Assembly (NCBI GenBank): GCA_050486545.1
Contig: JBJHDM010000069.1
Coordinates: 1 to 15,283, forward strand
Origin: DAOMNN01 sp050486545
GTDB lineage: Bacteria > Pseudomonadota > Gammaproteobacteria > Burkholderiales > Rhodocyclaceae
Length of the DNA stretch: 15,283 nucleotides
Direction of reading: 5' to 3'
Shown one piece after another: positions 1 through 6,952 of the stretch. The position numbers and the translations under genes were made by a program. The notes beneath the pieces were generated by a model. The model was not told the DNA's origin. It made no database searches and worked only from the letters and a program-made list of their open reading frames with translations. Positions within the stretch are counted from its first letter, which is position 1. Each line of letters opens with the position of its first letter.

Positions 1-80
1 TGATGCGAAAACTCGCTCAAGTCGCCTTCGGCGTGCTCAAGTCCGGAAAACCATTCGATCCCTCACTTCATGGGGTTTGA
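1..80 (+). mobile_element. 3' end of an IS110-family transposase gene (partial, runs off the left edge)
   Basis: Reading in frame from base 3 gives a short peptide, MRKLAQVAFGVLKSGKPFD, followed by six more residues and a TGA stop at 78-80. The pattern M-R-K-L-x-x-x-x-[FY]-G-V-L-K-S-G-K-P-F-D is the extreme C-terminus I recognise from many IS110-family (DEDD-type) transposases/recombinases. Only about 25 codons are visible, so the catalytic domains cannot be checked and I cannot tell whether the rest of the gene is intact. The base at 3 is not the true start; the gene begins outside the window. The following sequence (about 81-100, containing AACAGTATCTAC) resembles, from memory, the right ends of such elements, so the boundary is probably near there. 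IS110 elements generally lack long terminal inverted repeats, so the edge cannot be placed from sequence alone. Confidence 0.75.
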
Positions 81-258
81 CGGGCGATAACAGTATCTAC
101 GCCCTGAGCCGCAGCCAGTGCAATTGCTGCGACCGCCATGATGTCCATGTGTGCGATTGCCGTGTTGGATGCACAGGGCTGCCGGCTGCATGAGCCGAAT
201 TACTGATAAAATGCAACGTTTATCTTTGTGACCAACCCAGAGTTTGGAGATTCGCCAG
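81..258. other. Non-coding stretch: probable IS right end plus ndk upstream region
   Basis: This 178-bp stretch has no convincing coding frame and looks less GC-rich than the genes that follow. Its left part probably belongs to the insertion sequence. It contains an inverted repeat, CGCAGC (110-115) with GCTGCG (126-131) around a 10-base loop, which could form a hairpin. Its right part holds the AT-rich segment before ndk, including a possible -10 box. The junction between element and chromosome is not visible. A short reverse-strand reading frame crosses this area, but it overlaps ndk and has no recognisable sequence. Confidence 0.5.
184..212 (+). promoter_or_regulatory. Possible sigma-70 promoter for ndk
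   Basis: TAAAAT at 207-212 differs from the consensus -10 (TATAAT) at one position and sits in the most AT-rich piece of the upstream region. The hexamer at the expected -35 distance (about 184-189, GGCTGC) is a poor match, so the call rests mainly on the -10 box and on position, about 46 bases before the ndk start codon. If the IS boundary lies nearer to ndk than I think, the element itself could supply this promoter. Confidence 0.35.
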
Positions 259-684
259 ATGGCCATTGAACGCACCCTTTCCATCATCAAGCCCGACGCC
301 GTCGCCAAGAACGTCATCGGCAGCATCTACCAGCGCTTCGAAGGCGCTGGGCTGAAGGTCATCGCCGCGCGGATGATGCACCTGTCCGAGCAGGAAGCCG
401 GGCAGTTCTACGCCGTCCACAAGGAGCGTCCGTTCTTCAAGGATCTGGTGTCCTTCATGACCTCCGGGCCGGTGATGGTGCAGGTGCTCGAGGGCGAGAA
501 CGCGATCGCGAAGAATCGCGAGCTGATGGGCGCCACGGACCCCAGGAAGGCCGATCCGGGCACCATCCGCGCGGATTTCGCCGAATCAATCGATGCCAAT
601 GCCGTCCATGGCTCGGATGCGCCCGAGACCGCAGCGGTCGAGGTGGCCTTCTTCTTTCCCGGGATGAACATTCATTCCCGTTGA
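259..684 (+). CDS. ndk: Nucleoside diphosphate kinase
   Basis: Ndk transfers the gamma-phosphate from ATP to other nucleoside diphosphates through a phospho-histidine intermediate, balancing cytoplasmic NTP and dNTP pools. The 141-residue length is the family norm. The N-terminus MAIERTLSIIKPDAV is canonical and the active-site histidine is visible as H117 in the signature NAVHGSDA. The ATG at 259 is preferred over an in-frame TTG at 244, because 259 gives the family N-terminus and has GGAG at 246-249 nine bases upstream. It is the first gene of the block and is followed by a 55-bp gap with a hairpin, so it may be transcribed partly on its own. The insertion-sequence remnant lies directly upstream. 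Identification is secure. Confidence 0.98.
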   Translation: MAIERTLSIIKPDAVAKNVIGSIYQRFEGAGLKVIAARMMHLSEQEAGQFYAVHKERPFFKDLVSFMTSGPVMVQVLEGENAIAKNRELMGATDPRKADPGTIRADFAESIDANAVHGSDAPETAAVEVAFFFPGMNIHSR

Positions 685-691
685 ACCCGGC

Positions 692-711
692 GGCCGGCAG
701 CCTTGCCGGCC
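692..711 (+). terminator. Strong intergenic hairpin between ndk and rlmN (no U-tract)
   Basis: GGCCGGCA (692-699) pairs perfectly with TGCCGGCC (704-711) around a four-base loop, GCCT. This 8-bp, mostly GC stem starts eight bases after the ndk stop codon. No run of T follows it, so it is not a classical intrinsic terminator. It may act as an mRNA 3'-end stabiliser, a processing site, or a partial terminator that sets ndk expression apart from the rlmN operon. The hairpin is seen directly; its function is inferred. Confidence 0.4.
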
Positions 712-739
712 AATCCGGCTGGCGGTCCGACGAAGCGAC

Positions 740-1873
740 ATGAACACACCCGTCAATCTTCTCGATTTCGATCAGAACGGACTCGTCGCCTGGTTCGAAG
801 CCCGCAACGAGAAGTCGTTTCGTGCCCGGCAGGTGCTGCGCTGGATCCACCGGGAGGGATGCGACGACTTCGACCGCATGACCGATGTGGCGAAGTCCTT
901 GCGTTCCATTCTGAAGGCGGAGGCCGAGATTCGCGCGCCGGCCGTGGTGCGCGATTCGCTGTCGTCCGACGGTACGCGAAAGTGGCTGCTCGACGTCGGC
1001 AATGCGAATGCGGTCGAGTCCGTGTTCATCCCCGAGGCGGGGCGCGGCACGCTTTGCGTGTCCTCACAGGCCGGTTGCGCACTCGATTGCGCGTTCTGTT
1101 CGACCGGTAAACAGGGTTTCAATCGCAATCTTTCGACCGCCGAGATCATCGGCCAGTTGTGGCTGGCCAATCGTTTGCTGGGGGCTTGCGGACAGGACGT
1201 CCCGGCCCCGCTCGAGGCCGACGAGCGCGACAATGGGCGCGTCATCAGCAATGTCGTCATGATGGGCATGGGTGAGCCGCTCGCGAATTTCGACCAGGTC
1301 GTGCCGGCCTTGCGCCTCATGCTGGACGATCACGCCTACGGACTTTCCCGTCGCCGCGTGACGGTGTCGACTTCGGGGATCGTGCCGGCGATGGACCGCC
1401 TGCGCGACGAGTGCCCGGTGGCGCTGGCGGTCTCGCTGCATGCGCCGGACGATGCGCTGCGCGATCGCCTGGTTCCGATCAACCGAAAGTACCCGTTGCG
1501 CGAGTTGATGGGGGCCTGCCGGCGCTATCTGGAGCGAGCGCCGCGCGACTTCGTTACCTTCGAGTACGTGATGCTCGACGGGGTGAACGACTCCGATCGT
1601 CATGCCCGGCAACTCCTGGCGCTGGTTCGCGACGTGCCGTGCAAGTTCAACCTGATCCCGTTCAACCCGTTTCCGCATTCCGGATTCGAGCGTTCGCCGC
1701 CCGAACGCATCCGCCGCTTTGCGGGTATCCTGATCGACGCCGGCATCGTCACCACCACGCGCAAGACACGGGGCGACGATGTCGATGCCGCCTGCGGGCA
1801 ACTGGCCGGGCAAGTGCTCGACCGTACCCGTCGTACCGTTCGTCTTGTTCAAACGAGGGAGACCTGTAGATGA
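740..1873 (+). CDS. rlmN: Dual-specificity 23S rRNA/tRNA adenine-C2 methyltransferase (radical SAM)
   Basis: RlmN methylates C2 of A2503 in 23S rRNA and A37 in certain tRNAs, using radical SAM chemistry and a methylated cysteine intermediate. The radical SAM cluster motif CxxxCxxC is at C113, C117 and C120. C106, seven residues upstream, matches E. coli C118, and C352 near the C-terminus (in DDVDAACGQLAG) matches the methyl-carrying C355, so both mechanistic cysteines appear present. The SAM-binding segment VVMMGMGEPLANFD is intact. At 377 residues it has a normal length. The ATG at 740 gives an N-terminus of family type (MNTPVNLLDFD), though the ribosome binding site is weak (GAAGCGAC). The stop overlaps the pilF start in ATGA. 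RlmN rather than Cfr is favoured by the housekeeping context. Confidence 0.97.
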   Translation: MNTPVNLLDFDQNGLVAWFEARNEKSFRARQVLRWIHREGCDDFDRMTDVAKSLRSILKAEAEIRAPAVVRDSLSSDGTRKWLLDVGNANAVESVFIPEAGRGTLCVSSQAGCALDCAFCSTGKQGFNRNLSTAEIIGQLWLANRLLGACGQDVPAPLEADERDNGRVISNVVMMGMGEPLANFDQVVPALRLMLDDHAYGLSRRRVTVSTSGIVPAMDRLRDECPVALAVSLHAPDDALRDRLVPINRKYPLRELMGACRRYLERAPRDFVTFEYVMLDGVNDSDRHARQLLALVRDVPCKFNLIPFNPFPHSGFERSPPERIRRFAGILIDAGIVTTTRKTRGDDVDAACGQLAGQVLDRTRRTVRLVQTRETCR

Positions 1874-2676
1874 CGCGTGTTCTCGCGATAATGCTCATGT
1901 CGGTCGGCCTGCTCGCGGCCGGGGGGTGTGCCACCGTTCCGGGTCAGCAAGTCGCGATCACGGGGGCGGCGGATCGACCGATGCTCGACTTGCCGCCGGC
2001 CACCGAAGCGCAGGCGCGTGCGAAGGTGCATGCCGAACTCGGGATGGCCTATTTCGAGATCGGGCGTTTCGACGTTGCGCTCGACGAGGCGAGCAATGCG
2101 CTCGCTCACGATCCCGGTTATCCACCGGCCTTTCACTTGATGGGCCTGGTCTATATGTTCATCGACGATACCGCGAATGCCCGCCAGAGTTTCCAACGCG
2201 CGTTGCGTGCCGCACCGAACGATCCGGACTTCAACAACAGCTACGGCTGGTTCCTGTGCGGTATGGGCGAAGAGGAGGAGGGCTTGAGACGCCTTGCGGT
2301 GGCGGCCCGCAACCCGTACTACCGCTATGCGACCCGGCCGTACACGAATGCAGGCCTGTGCTATCTGCGGCTCCAGAACGACGAGGCGGCGGTGGAGCAG
2401 TTCCGCCGGGCCGTGGCGCTCGATCCGGCCAATGCACGTGCCCTCTTTCAGTTGGCGGCGATCGCGTACCGTCAGGGCGATTTCGACACGGCGCGCTCCT
2501 ATCTGGTCCAGCTCCATCAGCAGAGCGAACCGACGGCCGAGACGGTGTGGCTGGGACTGCGTACCGAACGCCGTTTGGGGAACACTGCGGCCGAAGCCAG
2601 CTATGCCGCACAGCTGCGCGGGCGCTTCGACGAGTCGCCCGAATACCGTGAAATGATCCAGGGAAATTTCGAGTGA
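1870..2676 (+). CDS. pilF: Type IV pilus biogenesis/stability lipoprotein, TPR repeats
   Basis: PilF (called PilW in some genera) is an outer-membrane lipoprotein with TPR repeats that helps the PilQ secretin localise and multimerise for type IV pili. The N-terminus is a lipoprotein signal: a hydrophobic stretch ending in LLAAGGC, with C20 as the likely lipidated residue. Roughly residues 50-220 contain consecutive TPR units, recognisable by pairs such as LGMAYFEIGRFDVALDEA, FNNSYGWFLCGMG and FRRAVALDPANA. The 268-residue length fits the family. The position between rlmN and rodZ is the usual location of this gene in beta- and gammaproteobacteria and strongly supports the name. It starts inside the rlmN stop codon (ATGA overlap), suggesting coupled translation. 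The pilus role is inferred from family and context. Confidence 0.9.
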   Translation: MTRVLAIMLMSVGLLAAGGCATVPGQQVAITGAADRPMLDLPPATEAQARAKVHAELGMAYFEIGRFDVALDEASNALAHDPGYPPAFHLMGLVYMFIDDTANARQSFQRALRAAPNDPDFNNSYGWFLCGMGEEEEGLRRLAVAARNPYYRYATRPYTNAGLCYLRLQNDEAAVEQFRRAVALDPANARALFQLAAIAYRQGDFDTARSYLVQLHQQSEPTAETVWLGLRTERRLGNTAAEASYAAQLRGRFDESPEYREMIQGNFE

Positions 2677-3680
2677 GCGAACAGCACCAGGAACAGTACG
2701 ACGTCGCGCCGGAGATGGCCGAGCGCCGCCCGGTCGGCGAGTGGCTGCGCAGTGCGCGCGAGGCGCGGGGAGACACCCTTTCGGATGCGGCGCATGCGCT
2801 CAAGCTCTCGCGCACCCAGGTCGAGGCGCTCGAGGCCGAGCGCTTCGACCTGTTGCCCGGGCCGGTATTCGTGCGTGGGTTCCTGCGCAACTACGCCCGC
2901 TATCTGGGGTTGGACCCGGACGCGGTGACCGCCGATCTGGCCCCCGAGCCGCAGGCGCAGCCGGTGAAGCTGACACCGGACGCCAATGCTGCGGGCGCCT
3001 TGCCCACGGGGGATGCCGGGCACAAGGTGAAGAGATCGGCCATGGCGCTGATTGGTGGGATGGTTCTGGTCCTTGCAGCCGGGTGGTACTTCGACTGGTT
3101 CAATGTGCCGGGCACCACACCCGAGGTCTCCGGTATGCGCGACGCGCCCGATACGGCGCGCGAGCCGCTCGCGCAGACCCCCGCGACACCACCGGCATGG
3201 CCGCCCGTGGCGGCGGTGCCTGCACCTGCGCCAGCGCCGCATCCTTCGCAAACGGCGGATGATGCCGGCTCCGCAGCCGGCGACGGCGAGCTTGCCGACG
3301 CGGTGGAAGCCGATGTCGCCGCATCCGGGCAGGAGGCTGCGGCGGACCCGGCGGGAGACGGCTCGCCAACCAGTGCGGCCGAGGCCGGGCCGGTCGTCGA
3401 CGTGGCGGTCGAGCCGCCCGATGAGGGGCTGCCGCCCGGAACCGGGGAACTGGTCTTCCGGATGGAGGGCGAGTCCTGGATCCAGGTGCGCGATGCGGAC
3501 GGGACGACCCTCTTTACCGGCACGGGTGCGCCGGGGACGACCCGCACGGTGCAGGGCAAGGCGCCGTTCGTGATCGTCGTCGGCAATGCCGCGTTGGTGT
3601 CGCTGGAGCACGATGGCCGGCCGGTGGACCTCGCGTCCCACACCAGCCGCGGCGGGGTTGCCCGGATGGTGGTCGAATGA
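2673..3680 (+). CDS. rodZ: RodZ-like cell-shape protein (cytoplasmic HTH, one membrane span, periplasmic domain)
   Basis: RodZ links the MreB cytoskeleton to the elongation machinery and sets rod shape. The order seen is a cytoplasmic Cro/cI-like helix-turn-helix (about residues 20-85, with GEWLRSAREARGDTLSDAA and PGPVFVRGFLRNYARYLGL), a basic stretch, one membrane span (about 122-141), a long Ala/Pro/Asp/Glu-rich linker (about 150-255) and a C-terminal beta-type domain (about 258-335, DUF4115-like, GELVFRMEGESWIQVRDADG). The start is GTG at 2673, overlapping the pilF stop as GTGA; this preserves the HTH and gives 335 residues, a normal length. In this family the HTH binds MreB, so a role as a DNA-binding regulator is less likely. 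The linker is low-complexity and will align poorly across species. Confidence 0.93.
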   Translation: MSEQHQEQYDVAPEMAERRPVGEWLRSAREARGDTLSDAAHALKLSRTQVEALEAERFDLLPGPVFVRGFLRNYARYLGLDPDAVTADLAPEPQAQPVKLTPDANAAGALPTGDAGHKVKRSAMALIGGMVLVLAAGWYFDWFNVPGTTPEVSGMRDAPDTAREPLAQTPATPPAWPPVAAVPAPAPAPHPSQTADDAGSAAGDGELADAVEADVAASGQEAAADPAGDGSPTSAAEAGPVVDVAVEPPDEGLPPGTGELVFRMEGESWIQVRDADGTTLFTGTGAPGTTRTVQGKAPFVIVVGNAALVSLEHDGRPVDLASHTSRGGVARMVVE

Positions 3681-3748
3681 TCCGAGTGCCGTCGATTTCG
3701 TTCGAGATGCGAGCGCGCCTGGCGCAGTCCGGACCCCGGAGGGCCTGA
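3677..3748 (+). CDS. Possible 23-codon mini-ORF bridging rodZ and ispG
   Basis: An ATG at 3677 overlaps the rodZ stop (ATGA), and the frame runs for 23 codons to a TGA at 3746-3748, whose last base is the first base of the ispG start codon (TGATG). The peptide begins MIRVPSISFEMRARL and resembles nothing I know. Ribosomes finishing rodZ could restart here and be delivered to ispG, which makes a translational relay plausible. Equally, a 69-bp open frame in GC-rich DNA arises easily by chance, and ispG has its own good ribosome binding site. I list it because both junctions fit exactly, not because there is evidence of expression. Confidence 0.25.
   Translation: MIRVPSISFEMRARLAQSGPRRA
3738..3742 (+). 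promoter_or_regulatory. Ribosome binding site deciding the ispG start
   Basis: GGAGG at 3738-3742 lies five bases before the ATG at 3748. It is one of the best Shine-Dalgarno matches in the window. The ispG frame is open far upstream into rodZ, so this site is the main reason for choosing 3748 as the start. Confidence 0.7.
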
Positions 3749-4998
3749 TGGACGAAGCGAGGCACGCCGGCATGGGGCCGTTGGCCCGACGCCCGACCCG
3801 GCAGGTCCGGATCGGCCGTGTATGGGTCGGGTCGGAGGCGCCGGTCGTGGTCCAGTCGATGACCAACACCGACACCGTCGACGTACTTGCGACGGCGATG
3901 CAGGTCGCGGAGTTGGCGCGTGCGGGTTCGGAGCTGGTTCGCATCACCGTGAACAACGAAGCGGCGGCGCGGGCGGTGCCGCATATCCGGGACCGTCTGC
4001 TTGCGCTCGGCGTCGAGGTTCCGCTCGTGGGGGACTTCCACTACAACGGCCACAAGCTGCTCGCCGAGCATCCGGCATGCGCCGAGGCGTTGGCGAAGCT
4101 GCGGATCAATCCCGGCAATGTCGGCGTCGGGCAGCGGCGGGATCCCCAGTTCGCGGCGATCGTCGAGATGGCCTGCCGCTACGACAAGCCGGTGCGGATC
4201 GGTGTCAACTGGGGCAGTCTCGACCCGTCTGTGCTGGCCCGGGTCATGGACGAGAACGCCCGACGCGACGAACCGCGCGATGCCGGAGCGGTGATGCGCG
4301 AGGCGCTTGTCGTGTCCGCGCTGGAATCGGCCGCCAAGGCCGAGGAGTATGGCCTCGGGGGGGACCGCATCATCCTGTCGGCGAAGGTTTCCAGCGTGCA
4401 GGATCTGATCGCGGTCTATCGTTCGATGGCCGAGCGCTGCGACTACCCGCTGCATCTCGGACTGACCGAAGCCGGGATGGGGTCGAAGGGCATCGTCGCC
4501 TCGACCGCCGCGCTCGCGGTGCTGCTGCAGGAAGGCATCGGCGACACGATCCGCATTTCGCTGACACCCGAACCGGGCGGAAAGCGCACCCAGGAAGTCG
4601 TCGTGGCTCAGGAGATTCTCCAGACCATGGGTCTGCGGGCCTTTACTCCGATGGTGACGGCATGTCCGGGCTGCGGGCGTACGACGAGCACGTTTTTCCA
4701 GGAACTGGCGTCCGGCATCCAGACCTACGTGCGCGAACAGATGCCGCAGTGGCGCGACCGCTACGACGGGGTGGAGAACATGACGCTCGCGGTGATGGGT
4801 TGCGTGGTCAACGGCCCGGGCGAGAGCAAGCATGCGAACATCGGAATCTCGCTCCCGGGTACCGGTGAGGTACCGGTCGCGCCGGTGTTCGTCGACGGCG
4901 TGAAGACCGTCACCCTGCGCGGCGAGAATATCGCCGCGGACTTCCGTGCCATCGTCGACGAGTACGTGGCAACCCGATATCCGAAGAAGACGGGCTGA
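3748..4998 (+). CDS. ispG: 4-hydroxy-3-methylbut-2-enyl diphosphate synthase (flavodoxin)
   Basis: IspG (GcpE) converts methylerythritol cyclodiphosphate to HMBPP, the penultimate step of the non-mevalonate isoprenoid pathway, using a [4Fe-4S] cluster. The cluster ligands are visible as C306 and C309 (ACPGCGRT) and C352 (GCVVNGPGES), and E359 matches the fourth ligand E312 of E. coli. The N-terminal TIM-barrel landmarks TRQVRIGRVWVG, VVVQSMTNTDT, PLVGDFHYNGH and RINPGNVG are intact. At 416 residues it is longer than E. coli IspG (372). Part of the extra length lies between the second and third cysteines (43 residues apart versus 32 in E. coli), which I believe is usual in Betaproteobacteria. 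The start at 3748 is set by GGAGG; an ATG at 3772 is the alternative. Confidence 0.97.
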   Translation: MDEARHAGMGPLARRPTRQVRIGRVWVGSEAPVVVQSMTNTDTVDVLATAMQVAELARAGSELVRITVNNEAAARAVPHIRDRLLALGVEVPLVGDFHYNGHKLLAEHPACAEALAKLRINPGNVGVGQRRDPQFAAIVEMACRYDKPVRIGVNWGSLDPSVLARVMDENARRDEPRDAGAVMREALVVSALESAAKAEEYGLGGDRIILSAKVSSVQDLIAVYRSMAERCDYPLHLGLTEAGMGSKGIVASTAALAVLLQEGIGDTIRISLTPEPGGKRTQEVVVAQEILQTMGLRAFTPMVTACPGCGRTTSTFFQELASGIQTYVREQMPQWRDRYDGVENMTLAVMGCVVNGPGESKHANIGISLPGTGEVPVAPVFVDGVKTVTLRGENIAADFRAIVDEYVATRYPKKTG

Positions 4999-5016
4999 GC
5001 GCCCGGGAAAACAACG

Positions 5017-6315
5017 ATGAGTCAGCGCTTGCAGGCCGTGCGCGGGATGAACGACATCCTGCCCGAAGAGGCCGAAACCTGGGAACATTTCGAGGACATC
5101 GTCCGTGACTGGCTGCGGAGCTACGGCTATCGTCCGATCCGCACGCCCATCGTCGAGCATACGCCGCTGTTCCGCCGCGCGATCGGCGAGGTCACGGACA
5201 TCGTGGAAAAGGAGATGTACTCGTTCGAGGACGCCCTGAACGGCGAGCATCTGACGCTGCGGCCCGAAGGGACGGCGTCGTGCGTGCGCGCCGTGGTCCA
5301 GCACAATCTGCTGTTCGCCGGTGCGCAGCGGCTCTACTACCACGGGCCGATGTTCCGGCACGAGCGGCCGCAGAAGGGGCGCTATCGCCAGTTCCATCAG
5401 ATCGGCGTCGAGGCGCTCGGGTTCGATGGCCCGGATATCGATGCCGAGCTGATCCTGATGTGCGCCCGCCTGTGGGAGGAACTGGGGCTGAAGGACGTCT
5501 CGCTCGAGCTCAATACGCTCGGGTCGGCCGACGATCGGGCACGCCATCGGGCTGCACTGATCGAGTATCTGGAACGGCACCGGGAACGCCTCGACGAGGA
5601 CGGGAAGCGACGCCTGCACTCGAATCCGCTGCGCATTCTCGATACCAAGAATCCCGACTTGCAGGATCTGGTCGAGGCCGCGCCCCGGTTGTCGGACTTT
5701 CTCGGGGAGGCGTCGCTGGCGCACTTCGAAGGCGTGCAGACCTTGCTCCGGGATGCGGGCATCGCGTTCCGGATCAATCATCGCCTCGTGCGGGGGCTCG
5801 ACTACTACAATCGGACCGTCTTCGAATGGGTGACGACCCGCCTGGGCGCCCAGGGAACGGTGTGTGCGGGTGGGCGCTACGATGGTCTGGTCGAGATGCT
5901 CGGCGGCAAACCGGCACCCGCGGCCGGTTTTGCGATGGGAATCGAGCGGCTGCTGGCGCTCTGGGCTGAAAGCGGCGGACACACCGAGCCGGTGGCGCCG
6001 GACGTATACGTCGTCAATGTCGGCGAACACGCGCGACGGCTGGCATTTCGCGCCGCGGAGGCGCTGCGGGGCTATGGCTTTGCCGTGCTGACCCACTGCG
6101 GCGGGGGCAGTTTCAAATCGCAGCTCAAGAAGGCGGATGCGAGCGGGGCGCCGATGGCCGTGATCATCGGCGAAGAGGAGGCGGCTTCCGGCGAGGTCGG
6201 CCTCAAGCCGCTCCGCGGTCCAGGAGCGCAGCAGAAGATTTCAATCGACGGGCTTGCCGATGCGGTGGCCGAGTGTCTGTTTTCGGAAGATGAGGGCGAC
6301 GATGGCAGTTTATGA
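5017..6315 (+). CDS. hisS: Histidyl-tRNA synthetase
   Basis: HisS is a class II aminoacyl-tRNA synthetase that charges tRNA-His. Family landmarks are in order: N-terminal QAVRGMNDILPEE, motif 2 starting at F113 (FRHERPQKGRYRQFHQIG), histidine-binding motif LVRGLDYYNRTVFEW from L257, a second histidine loop AGGRYDGL, and motif 3 AAGFAMGIERLL around residues 302-313. The last 95 or so residues form the anticodon-binding domain (VYVVNVGEHARRLAF). The length of 432 is normal. The ATG at 5017 lies 18 bases after the ispG stop, preceded by a modest GGGAAAA. The 3' end overlaps the next gene by 14 bp. The second HisRS-fold protein in the window, HisZ at 13319, lacks the LVRGLDYY motif, so the two are clearly separable. 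Confidence 0.98.
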   Translation: MSQRLQAVRGMNDILPEEAETWEHFEDIVRDWLRSYGYRPIRTPIVEHTPLFRRAIGEVTDIVEKEMYSFEDALNGEHLTLRPEGTASCVRAVVQHNLLFAGAQRLYYHGPMFRHERPQKGRYRQFHQIGVEALGFDGPDIDAELILMCARLWEELGLKDVSLELNTLGSADDRARHRAALIEYLERHRERLDEDGKRRLHSNPLRILDTKNPDLQDLVEAAPRLSDFLGEASLAHFEGVQTLLRDAGIAFRINHRLVRGLDYYNRTVFEWVTTRLGAQGTVCAGGRYDGLVEMLGGKPAPAAGFAMGIERLLALWAESGGHTEPVAPDVYVVNVGEHARRLAFRAAEALRGYGFAVLTHCGGGSFKSQLKKADASGAPMAVIIGEEEAASGEVGLKPLRGPGAQQKISIDGLADAVAECLFSEDEGDDGSL

Positions 6316-6949
6316 CCTGGAAGAACAGGAACAGATTTCACAGATCAAGGCATGGTGGGAGCAGTACGGCAAGTACGTGACGGCCATTGCGCTGTCCGCG
6401 GCACTCGCTTCGGTCGGATGGCAAGGGTTTCGCTGGTATCAGGATCGGCAGGCCGCCGAAGCCGGGGCGCTGTACTACGCCGTCCAGCAGGCGGCCGAGC
6501 GCGGTGATGCGGCGCGTGCGCGCGAGGCGGCGGGACAGATCATCGAGAAGTTCGGCCGCACCCCCTATGCCGAAATGGCAGCCCTGCTTTCCGCGGGTGT
6601 ACAGTTTGCCGAGGGCGATACGCGCAATGCCCAGGCGCACCTCCAGTGGCTGGCGAACAGTGGCCGGGATGCGGTCCTGAGGGACATCGCGAGGCTTCGT
6701 CTGGCGACCGTGCTGCTCGACGAAGGCAAGGCCGCCGAAGCGCTCACGGTGCTGGAGAAGGCGCCTGCAGCGTCGCTCAAGCCCCGCTTCGACGACCTGC
6801 GTGGGGATGCGCTGGTGGTTCAGGGGCGCAACGATGAGGCGCGTGCGGCCTATCGCGCCGCCCTGGAAGCGACTGCGCCGGGTGGCGCACGCAGCTCGGA
6901 GCTGCTGCGCGAAGTCATTCGCATCAAGATCGAATCCCTGGAGTCCTGA
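6302..6949 (+). CDS. yfgM: YfgM-like membrane-anchored TPR protein (ancillary SecYEG translocon subunit family)
   Basis: This 215-residue protein has a short acidic cytoplasmic N-terminus (MAVYDLEEQEQISQIKAWW), one membrane span at about 25-44 (YVTAIALSAALASVGWQGF) and a TPR-like periplasmic domain rich in alanine helices. That architecture and the position between hisS and bamB match YfgM, which in E. coli associates with the SecYEG translocon and the chaperone PpiD and may pass clients to periplasmic chaperones. The ATG at 6302 is chosen over an earlier in-frame start at 6254 because it gives the family N-terminus. It lies inside the end of hisS (14-bp overlap), with AGGG in the preceding codons, so translation is probably coupled. 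The exact function in this organism is inferred. Confidence 0.88.
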   Translation: MAVYDLEEQEQISQIKAWWEQYGKYVTAIALSAALASVGWQGFRWYQDRQAAEAGALYYAVQQAAERGDAARAREAAGQIIEKFGRTPYAEMAALLSAGVQFAEGDTRNAQAHLQWLANSGRDAVLRDIARLRLATVLLDEGKAAEALTVLEKAPAASLKPRFDDLRGDALVVQGRNDEARAAYRAALEATAPGGARSSELLREVIRIKIESLES

Positions 6950-6952
6950 TCG

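Noticed and set aside
244..258. Earlier TTG start for ndk
   Set aside because: The ATG at 259 gives the conserved N-terminus MAIERTLSIIKPDAV, and the GGAG that would serve it overlaps the TTG.
63..326. Reverse-strand 87-codon frame across the IS end and ndk start
   Set aside because: It overlaps the well-supported ndk start on the other strand and has no recognisable sequence or ribosome binding site.
3586..3747. Longer ispG starting inside rodZ
   Set aside because: The extension would overlap rodZ by nearly 100 bp and adds no conserved sequence, while the ATG at 3748 follows a strong GGAGG.
3514..6096. An 860-codon open frame on the reverse strand across ispG and hisS
   Set aside because: It lies antisense to two securely identified genes. 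Its translation is rich in Arg, His and Pro with no recognisable domain, as expected for a shadow frame in GC-rich DNA.
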